Positions 1 through 64,000 of a DNA stretch of 64,000 nucleotides are shown piece by piece. Under the pieces are notes generated by a model. That model was not told the origin of the DNA. It did no database searches and saw only the letters and a list, made by a program, of their open reading frames with translations. Both the position numbers and the translations under genes were made by a program. The DNA is from Crotophaga sulcirostris (Eukaryota; Chordata; Aves; Cuculiformes; Crotophagidae), in the NCBI GenBank assembly GCA_013397455.1, contig VYZB01000937.1, forward strand, positions 62,001-126,000, given 5' to 3'. Each line of letters begins with the position of its first letter. Position 1 is the first letter of the stretch.

Positions 1-22738
<22,738 letters not shown>

Positions 22739-22993
22739 NNNNNNNNNNNNNNNNNNNNNNNNNNNNNNNNNNNNNNNNNNNNNNNNNNNNNNNNNNNNNN
22801 NNNNNNNNNNNNNNNNNNNNNNNNNNNNNNNNNNNNNNNNNNNNNNNNNNNNNNNNNNNNNNNNNNNNNNNNNNNNNNNNNNNNNNNNNNNNNNNNNNNN
22901 NNNNNNNNNNNNNNNNNNNNNNNNNNNNNNNNNNNNNNNNNNNNNNNNNNNNNNNNNNNNNNNNNNNNNNNNNNNNNNNNNNNNNNNNNNNNN
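22739..22993. other. Assembly gap (255 N)
   Basis: A run of N between GC-rich flanks. It hides the IPO9 start codon, the first codons and probably the 5'UTR. GC-rich avian promoters are commonly lost in short-read assemblies. Confidence 0.99.
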
Positions 22994-23329
22994 CCCCCGC
23001 CCCATGGCGGGCTCCCACCGCGAGCCCTCAGGAGTCTGAGGCGGCCGCTCAGGGCCAGGCGCAGCCACTGGGGCCAAACCAGCTCAATTGTGCTTTTAGA
23101 TGGTGTCAAGGTGTCCCCTGGGGTGAGGTTTCCTTGCTGGGCGTTGAGGCGGCGGCACACAAAGAGGTTCGAGCTCTTCCCGCCACACTCCCATGCGCGG
23201 TTCCTGCACAGAAGCCGTGAGGGGATGGCGCGGGCACACAGGGCCCTGGGCACCAACCCGCCATGGGGAGCCACCAGCGCCTGGCAACGAGCGGGGCTGC
23301 TGGGTCCCCGTTTTCCCAGGGCTGAACCA

Positions 23330-23503
23330 AAGAATCATGGAATGGTTTGGGTTGGAAGGGACATCAAAGCCCAGCCAGTTCCACCCCCCTGCCATGGGCA
23401 GGGACACCTCCCACTGGATCAGGGGGCTCCAACCCCCATCCAACCTGGCCTTGAACACCTCCAGGGATGGGGCAGCCACCACTGCTCTGGGCAACCTGTG
23501 ACA
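23330..23503 (-). mobile_element. CR1 LINE 3' end upstream of IPO9
   Basis: ATCATGGAATGGTTTGGGTT start, truncated at CTGCTCTGGGCAACCTG. It lies about 0.35 kb 5' of the gap that holds the promoter. Confidence 0.9.
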
Positions 23504-24237
23504 AAGCTCTTTTCTGTATTAATGTGATTAATGCTTAAATTGCAGCAAGGAAGGATTAGCTTGAGCAGGAAGAAGTATTGCACACCTTTTTCTAGCTACA
23601 CAGCTCTTTGTAGTAGAGCGACTGTGTACTGCACCAACACCACCAGAGTGGCCCAGGACTATCACACCAGACTTTCTCCTGGCCCTGTGCTGACTGGCAA
23701 ACACCAGAACCAACATCTCTGTGCTTGTCTAGCCCATAATCCCCCTTTTTGCTCAAGTCACTGTACAACTGCTCTGAAAGCTCCCACTCATCCTTCCGTA
23801 GCTGAAGATGTTACATTTAGCTGAATCTTCCAGGCTTTTTCATGTTTGAATTCCCACCTGGTTTGTACACCGCACAGTCTCCTCACACGTTTTCTGCATT
23901 GATGCTTCCTGCAAAGCCAGAAAACTTGGAGCTCATCTTTCAAATGCCAAATACTTTGCCTTGAAGCCAAATGGGTTCCGACATTCATTTTTTCTTTTGA
24001 CGTGCTTTAGGGAACAAAGTTCAGTTACCACAAAGAGATTATATTCTCAGCATGAGAAGGTATTTTCTGATGAACTCCTTGTTTCCTCCTGTGATGTTTC
24101 AACTCCTGGGCAAGTCACATAGCCCTTGAGCTCCCCTGCGGCCCAACAGAAGGGAAGACCCCACAGAAAGATGTGCAGCTGATGTGGGGCTGCTGTAACC
24201 AGCAAAAACCCTCCAGGAGAAATCAGGGCCAGGACAA

Positions 24238-24413
24238 GGAATCATAGAATGGTTTGGGTTGGAAGGGACCTTAAAACCCATCCAGTTCCAACCCCCTGCC
24301 ATGGGCAAGGACACCTCCCACTGGATCAGGGGCCTCCAAGCCCCATCCAACCTGGCCTTGAACACCTCCAGTGATGGGGCAGCCACCACTGCTCTGGGCA
24401 ACCTGTGCCAGTT
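24238..24413 (-). mobile_element. CR1 LINE 3' end
   Basis: Nearly the same segment and breakpoint (GGGCAACCTGTG) as the copy about 0.9 kb to the left; ATCATAGAATGG tail. Confidence 0.9.
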
Positions 24414-25403
24414 GAACATGAGCAGCACCAGACAGGATTCCAAGGCATTATCTGGGGGCACTATATGGGACATGCCTGACCCATCCATCACTTGGTAAAA
24501 GTTTAACCCTAGGATGCAGCAAGAACCTGAAACCCAAAAGCCCAACAGACAGCACAGCAGCCCAGTACCCAGCAGAAAGTCTCTGACATTGGGTTTGGTC
24601 CTCAACAAACACTGGGTGATGGAGATGCTCTTTGAGTGAATCGTGCAATCTGTAGACAGGGATCTACTGATGTTACTACTTTATAAAATATTTATACACT
24701 TTTAGATGCCCAGCTCACACAGATTTCAGGAGGCACTCCCTGCCCCCCCTCAAATCTGGCCCAGTGTTGTGACTGGACAGTCAAGTCCCTTTAAAAGCAT
24801 TACTGGAAGCAGTAGGATTAACAAACATTTTGGAACTTGAAAAGCTTAAGTATATCATGAAGCTGCACCTCACTGTTCTTTTTCAGCCATCTTTCAGCAA
24901 ACCTTTCTCAGCACTTGGAATTTTGGACCGAGCAGTGTATCACATCATCACACAGGCTTTTATGTTTTCATAAAATATTTGTTCCTTCTACCCAATATCC
25001 GTTTTCTGGAACCCACAGATATCATCTTTGTCTGTCTCAAACAGAACCTGAGTGTTGAACCTGCAGTATTATTAATCAAGTGTGACTGCTTTATCACCTC
25101 TTCCAGACATAGCTTTTATTTTTATTGATGCTCCTCTTGGTGTGGGGCTGTTGCCTTCAGTGACTGACATGTTTACATCCTAGAGGAGATCTCTCACTAC
25201 GCAGCTTGTTCACTTCTGAAGAAAGGATAAAGTTGGTTTTTTCAAGGCTGCACCTCAACCCATCTCTTGGGAAAGCACAATCATTTCTACGCTCATAGAA
25301 GAGCCATCTCAGCTCCTTAGTGCTGCTTCCAGGTAGCTGCTGCCTATGTATCCGGAGACCTTCCCTTCTCTTCCCAAATCCCCTGGGACACGTGTAGTTG
25401 TGG

Positions 25404-25889
25404 TATCACAGTATTACAAGTTTGGAAAGGAACTCTGAGATCATTGAGTCCAACCTAGAACCCAACACTAACACCAACCCATCATCTAAACCATGGCACT
25501 GAGTGCCTCAGCCAATCTCCTCTTAAACACCTCCAGGGTTGGCGACTCCACCACCTCCCTGGGCAGCGCATTCCAATGGCCAATCAACCTTTCAGGGAAG
25601 AACTTTTTCCTAACATCAAGCCTAAACTTCCCCTGATGAAGCTTGAGTCCATGTCCTCTAGTTCTGTCCCTGGTAACCTGAGAGGAGAGACCAAGCCCTG
25701 CCTGACTACAACCTCCTTTTAGGCAGTTGTAGAGAGCAATAAGGTCTCCCCTGAGCCTCCTCTTCTCCAGGCTAAACAGCCCCAGCTCCCTCAGTCGCTC
25801 CTCACAGGGCTTGTGCTCCAAACCCTTCACCATCTTCGTTGCCCTCCTCTGGACACACTCCAGTATCTTGACATCTTTCCCAAACTGGT
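25404..25889 (-). mobile_element. CR1 LINE 3' portion with open ORF2 end
   Basis: An uninterrupted 115-codon frame from [20 protein letters not shown] to SAMV. Confidence 0.92.
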
Positions 25890-26429
25890 TCTACTGGTTT
25901 CTGGTTCTACCTCTCAGTGCCATTTAACTTGCAAACACACAACTCCACTGCTGTATAAGGAGCATTCACCCTCCCTGAAGCAGTTGTTTGCACACCCCAA
26001 TTTCAACTGTATATGAAATATTAGGGACTGACATGTCTCCAAGAAATTCGATCCTTCTCTGTATCAGGAATTCATTTTCATCCCTAGATAGTGCACCTGT
26101 CCTGTCTTAGCCCAAAGAAGAGGTGTCAGAAGCTGCTGGGGAGAGGAAGGGCTGGATTATTTTACTCACCCAACCTGTGTTCAGTTTCAGTTTTGGAAAA
26201 GCTTTGCAAAAGACTTGGAAAAGTTTGGGGGTTTTTGGTGTGAATAACATGTTGAACTGCCTCCTCCAAAACCTGAAGAAACGAGTAAGGCAAGAAAGTA
26301 ATGCAGCTTTTGCATTTCTCTTTTTAAAGATTGATTCCTCTTGAAAAAAAGAACCCATCGGTGCAATCAATATTCATCCAAAGGGAAAAGAAAGTGCATA
26401 TCAAGCTCTCTAAAAACACCAACATTTAA

Positions 26430-27157
26430 TTTTATAACATAACCAGGGGTTTATTCCACAATATAAACTGCAACATTTGATACAAGCTACCCAAAAAAGG
26501 AGAAAGCCAAAATACAGCTGTGGCAATTACTTTACAGACCTTTTTTTTTTCTTGTGTTCTACATCATCGGGCCATCAGTGACACTAGGATCTAACATTTG
26601 CTTTCTGTACATCAACCAATGCTAGAAGCAACACGCTGTTCCGAATTGTCATTCCAGTCACTGAAACCAGACATAGAAGTTATTGCTCAGATAAATAAAC
26701 CTAGTCTACGAAAAACAAAGTGGAAAAAAACTAAAGTCTCCAAAGAGTTAACAGAGTAAACAGGGATTTCCTCAAATGAGGATTTATTGGAAAATTCATG
26801 GTGCGGGTTTTTTTTTTGTTTTTTTTTTTTTTGCACCTAAACCAAGCTGAATTAAATATGCCGGTAAATCCCAGAGAGGTAATTTAATGCTGTACAATAA
26901 AAGGTGCATGTTTCAAATGCCTTCCAAATTGGTGGAAACCCCTGCTAAACAGTCAGCATCTCAAACCTCAACAACCACAAACAGATCAAGGGAAAAAATA
27001 CAAAAGTGTCAAAAATTGTTTTGAGTTCTGGAAAATGATCCCATAAGGATAGAAGTAGCACCATTTGCAACCTGGTACTTAAACCAGCCCCTGCGGCCTT
27101 TATTGGAAAACTCTGACAAACTTCTTTACTCAAGTCCTGAATGGTTTACGGGTAGTT
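26430..27157 (-). other. KDM5B: KDM5B 3'UTR
   Basis: This non-coding stretch runs from the TAA stop to an AATAAA signal. It includes an interrupted run of about 20-25 A on the gene strand (T on the plus strand, near 26810-26832). No CR1 is inserted. The exact cleavage point is inferred to be 10-30 bases past the signal. Confidence 0.7.
26450..26455 (-). promoter_or_regulatory. KDM5B: Candidate poly(A) signal AATAAA of KDM5B
   Basis: A canonical hexamer on the gene strand, in the context GGAATAAACC, about 0.7 kb past the stop codon. Longer 3'UTR forms using sites further left cannot be excluded. Confidence 0.6.
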
Positions 27158-60000
<32,843 letters not shown>

Positions 60001-60426
60001 CTTAGAAGAAAAAATAAATATAAATATCAGTGCTGCCCTTTGATGGAACACTTTGGTTTTACACTTGCATTTGGGAAAACGCTCGCGATCGCCTAAAGCA
60101 CTGACAGCTCCCCCAAGCACGGGCTGTGGGTTTGGGTACAGAGCTGGTCACTGTAGGTGATGCTGCAGGGAAGGTGCATGCCCTGAGAGAGCCAACCTGT
60201 GCTCAACTCCCCCTGCCCCAGGGCTCCTCTGGCTCTGAAGAAGGGAAACACTGGCTGCATCCAATGCTCCGAGTCCCACAGACAGCAAGTGTCTGCTGAA
60301 AGCTAAATAATTCCCTGCAAGTCTCTACAGCTGAGTAACTCTGATGGTAGAGCCTGCATGGTTTTAAATACACAAGAGCTGGGAAAAGAATGGGGGGAAA
60401 AAAGGCAATTTTGACTTCAAAATTCA

Positions 60427-61098
60427 CAGTATCACAAGGTTGGGAAGGACCTCTGAGATCACCGAGTCCAATCTAGAACCCAACACCAACACCAACCCAG
60501 CATCTAAACCATGGCACTGAGTGCCTCAGCCAATCTCCTCTTAAACACCTCCAGGTCTGGCAACTCCACCACCTCCCTGGGCAGCGCATTCCAATGGCCA
60601 ATCACCCTTTCAGGGAAGAACTTTTTTCCTAATATCAAGCCTAAACTTTCCCTGATGAAGCTTGAGTCCATGTCCTCTAGTTCTGTCCCTGGAGAGAAGA
60701 GAACGCCCGCCTGACTACAACCTCCTTTTAGGCAGTTGTAGAGAGCAATAAGGTCTCCCCTGAGCCTCCTCTTCTCCAGGCTAAACAGCCCCAGCTCCCT
60801 CAGTCGCTCCTCACAGGGCTTGTGCTCCAAACCCTTCACCATCTTCGTTGCTCTCCTCTGGACACACTCCAGTGTCTTGACATCTTTCCCAAACTGAGGG
60901 GCCCAGAACTGCACACAGGACTCAAGGTGAGGCCTGACCAGTGCCGAGTACAGGGGGACGAGAACTTCTCTGGTCCTGCTGGCCACACTATTCCTGATGC
61001 AGGCCAGGATGCCATTGGCCTTCTTGGCCACCAGGGCACACTGCTGGCTCCTGTTGAGTTTCCTTCCAACCAGCACTCCCAAGTCCCTTTCTGCCTTT
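60427..61098 (-). mobile_element. CR1 LINE 3' portion, long, with compensating frameshifts
   Basis: Encodes [40 protein letters not shown] and the SAMV end. Between GCSQAG and KKFFPERV the family sequence is shifted to another frame by a deletion near 60695 and restored by an extra T near 60625. Confidence 0.92.
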
Positions 61099-63906
61099 TT
61101 TTTCAAAAAAATATTTTTGCATACAAATTCTAACCCTGCAGGGGGTTCAGGGACCAAGCTGGTGGGAGACACAAACACCTCACTGAGGCACAAGGGACGT
61201 CTTACCACTTGCAATCTGGTTTGTTCTTTGGGAACTTCATTTAAACCATTTTATACTAACAAACAAATAAATCTAAAAAGGCAAGCTGCATTTCTGAAAT
61301 ACTCATACTCAATTACTTCAAAAGAGAGTTCAGAGTGAAATAACACAGGGAACAACCTGGAGAGATTTGAAAGGAAATCCTACAAAAAGCCTGTGCCAAT
61401 AACGACATCATGTTTTTAATTTGATTTCAGTGGATCTTGATAAGTAGCAAAGGAGCAAGGAACTCTGGGCTTTCACAGATTTTATTTTACTCTTGAGAAG
61501 CTCCATGCTCCTGTCTCCAAAGCTGGGAACTCTGCCTATTGTGGAGCTTTCAACACAGAATAATGTTTTTCCATTTAATTTTTATATTTATTCCCTGAAG
61601 GTTTGAGACTGTGGGAGAACAATTCTCAATCCCTCAGTGTACAGATGGGTTTCTCCAAAATTGTATTTTTTAAGCCAAATTTCTTAAGAAAATGAGGTCA
61701 CACAACCACTCTCTTGCCACTCACACAAGTCAGTCCACTACCAACCACTCCTTGAACCCCAAATAACAGGTCTTACTGGCCCATCTCCAGTGCATGACTT
61801 CCAGCCTGAAGGTGCTATCAGGTGTTTGAAGGAGGTGGTGCTGCTCTTTGGAGCTGTTTCCAGGTGGTCTTGGTTTTTCGGTTTGCATTTTTTTTTACAG
61901 AGGTGGTTTTGGCATTATTTCCCCTTCACTTTGTGTGCACTCTTTGTCCAAATTATTGTCTTCATGAGACCAGGCAGAGGTCCCACTGCTTAAGGTATGC
62001 AAAAAAATGCTGCTCCCTATATTAAGTAATCCTGAATCAGGATCCGTTCGCACAGCTCTTCAAGTACTGCACTAACAGATGTCCCATCTTCTGCATCCTT
62101 AACTTCTATGAGTGACATCTGTATTCTATGCTGAAGACTATATTTAGCATCACACAAGTAGCTCTTTTCTTATCATTGCATCTCACTTCCACTGTATTGT
62201 TCTGGTCTTTTACAGTTATCTTTTCTATGTAAAGCATCTAAATCCTTTGCATTTCAGAACCACCCTATCATCATCCCTGCCCTTTTCTTTTGTAATTATG
62301 AATATTTTCTCCTAAGTGTTTACTCAACAGATAGAAAAGGGCAAGATAAAACTATATGTACCTTACAACTGACACCTAACACTTATCCCACAGGCTGTAT
62401 TCTTCCCTAGTAACAACAACTCGCAGTACTTTCCTGGAGTTCATCTGTAGCAGATGCCTACCCTTTGAAAAGCAGGAAATGTCAAACCAGTTAATATGAG
62501 AATGAACTGAAGTCTTCTTCTTACACTTCAAGTCACTGATAAATTGCTGTGTTAGAGCAAAAACTTGAGGCACATTAACCAAACATTACTATTTTGCAAC
62601 CACGTCAGTAAAAGATCAACTGCGTTTAGTTTCAGTGTAGAATAAACTGGATTTAATCAGTTTAGCTGCCTTTGTGCTGAGATGGAACAGGAGCACTCAT
62701 CCTGACAAATCTTAACTTCTGGAAATTATTGCCTTTAAACACACAGTTGTTTGCTAAGCCAGTCAGTCCACACTGCCTAACTCAGCCCTAGCTCTGAAAG
62801 TTTCAGTTCTACTCCGAATTAAATATTTTCTTTCCACAAAAATGCGGTGTGTGACACCAGTAGTTCTCAGGGAAGAAGCTGAGAGGGTAGCCCTGCATAA
62901 GTATGAGCAGTTAGTTTCCACAGAAATGACAAAAACCTGCACTCTTTGTTAGTCAGTGTCACCTGACCCCAATGGCAGAGACACAGCTAACATTTCAGTG
63001 TACGTTTGCCCTGCTGTAATCTTTGAAGGTTGAGTGAGAACCAGCACCTTCCAACCACAGGCAGATACTTCAAATGGAAAGTTTCAGATCTACCAACACA
63101 GGTTTTCTCAGAATCTACTTGTAACCGAGTGCAAAAGCTTTAGAAAACCTTAAGTGTAAACCTTAACTTAGAATTACAAACCTTAACTAAGAGTAGTTAT
63201 CAGCAGAATTTGCAACTCCTAAGCTGTACTACTTGGTAGTAACAACAAAGATCAAAACCAGCACAATGGGGTTAACAGAATGAAACAAACTTAGCTACAA
63301 ATCTGGATTATAAGAGTCAATTGTGACCTTCCTAACTCGTGCTGTCACCACTATAAGTGTCTCCTGGCAATAAGCCTCCCCCACTCTTCATCTGTTCAAA
63401 CAAAAGAAACAGTAAACTCCCTGATGGCAGGAACCTCTGTCTGGAGAGACTGAAGTCACAGGATTACAGTTTTCCAGCAATGAAGGAGACACACCATGAT
63501 CTCCTAAAATACATGTTCTCAGGAGAGTTCTACGTAGATATAAGCAATACATTTTATGTTCATCAAATACATATTAAGCACATGTAAGATTAATACTGCT
63601 TGATTGTACAAAGCCACAGTGACTTAATGTTATGCATTTTTCTCCCTTATCTTGCATGGTGAAGGCATTACGAATTGATAGAACTCAGAGTAAAAAAATC
63701 AAATACAACAATGTTAACATTATAACAAAAACCCTCTCTGCTCTATCATCTGGCTTCATGACACAGGTACCTAAAACTCCCAACCCATTTAAAGAATAAC
63801 TGCTGCTTACTGGTTGTCCTCTAAGGAGACAGAGATCAAAGATGCAAAAGACACGATTAATTTCGAGAGTTTGTCACCTGTATTTTGATCTGAGCCTCAT
63901 ATTATT

Positions 63907-63933
63907 TATAATCATGATAAAATCATGATTATA
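63907..63933. repeat. Perfect 12-base inverted repeat
   Basis: TATAATCATGAT, a spacer AAA, then ATCATGATTATA. It is AT-rich and could form a small hairpin. No family or function is recognised. Confidence 0.7.
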
Positions 63934-64000
63934 GCTTACACACCCATAACTAATGTGTACATAGAGCAGCTTCAGCAGAAGAGCCTCCTGAAACATGAAA

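Larger units (their letters stand above)
23061..26429. other. Intergenic interval between KDM5B 3' end and IPO9 promoter
   Basis: It holds three minus-oriented CR1 segments and otherwise unique AT-rich sequence. I found no RNA gene or conserved coding segment. Any IPO9 upstream regulatory DNA would have to lie here or within the end of KDM5B. Confidence 0.7.
60001..64000 (-). other. KDM5B intron continuing past the right edge
   Basis: I searched for the preceding KDM5B exons (ARID, JmjN and the linker after ARID) and saw none. The stretch holds one long CR1 (60427-61098) and a 12-base perfect inverted repeat near the end (63907-63933). Confidence 0.65.

Noticed and set aside
60504..61214. 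236-codon minus-strand open frame as an upstream KDM5B exon or new gene
   Set aside because: Its core is CR1 ORF2. The first about 40 codons are intron sequence with no similarity to KDM5B.

Overview
The window is vertebrate nuclear DNA, almost certainly from a bird. It carries many 3'-truncated CR1 LINE copies with avian-type tails, no recognisable SINEs, and two conserved multi-exon vertebrate genes in compact introns. All recognised host coding sequence is on the minus strand.

Region 1 (about 0.7-22.7 kb) is the 5' half of IPO9 (importin-9). Thirteen coding exons can be placed with intact splice sites and splice in frame through 472 codons. The first roughly 17-20 codons and the transcription start fall in a 255-base assembly gap (22739-22993) inside a GC-rich CpG-island-like promoter. 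The C-terminal half of the gene lies left of position 1. One IPO9 intron (4149-5906) has the hallmarks of a U12-dependent AT-AC intron. Another (9684-11288) uses a GC donor.

Region 2 (about 23.0-26.4 kb) is intergenic. It holds three antisense CR1 fragments and nothing else I recognise.

Region 3 (about 26.4-60.0 kb) is KDM5B (JARID1B/PLU-1, H3K4 demethylase) from the linker before PHD1 to the stop codon, plus a 3'UTR with an AATAAA signal. Twenty-two exons splice in frame to 1306 codons, against about 1544 for the human protein (recalled). They encode PHD1, the JmjC catalytic core with its iron ligands, the C5HC2 zinc finger, the PLU-1 region, PHD2, a lysine-rich segment and PHD3. Exons for the N terminus (JmjN, ARID) are not in the window. 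They should lie to the right, so 60.0-64.0 kb is intron. One KDM5B intron (28754-29243) also uses a GC donor.

The two genes are head-to-tail: KDM5B ends about 3.4 kb upstream of IPO9. They are not known to act in one pathway, although one demethylates histone H3K4 and the other imports histones among other cargo. I recall them as hundreds of kilobases apart in human 1q32, so the adjacency may be a rearranged, compact avian arrangement.

Twenty-seven CR1 segments are listed, in two tail classes. A short element with hAT-like terminal inverted repeats sits inside the U12 intron. I found no tRNA, rRNA, CRISPR array or clear endogenous retrovirus, and no strong case for a wholly new system. The most notable signals are the non-canonical introns.
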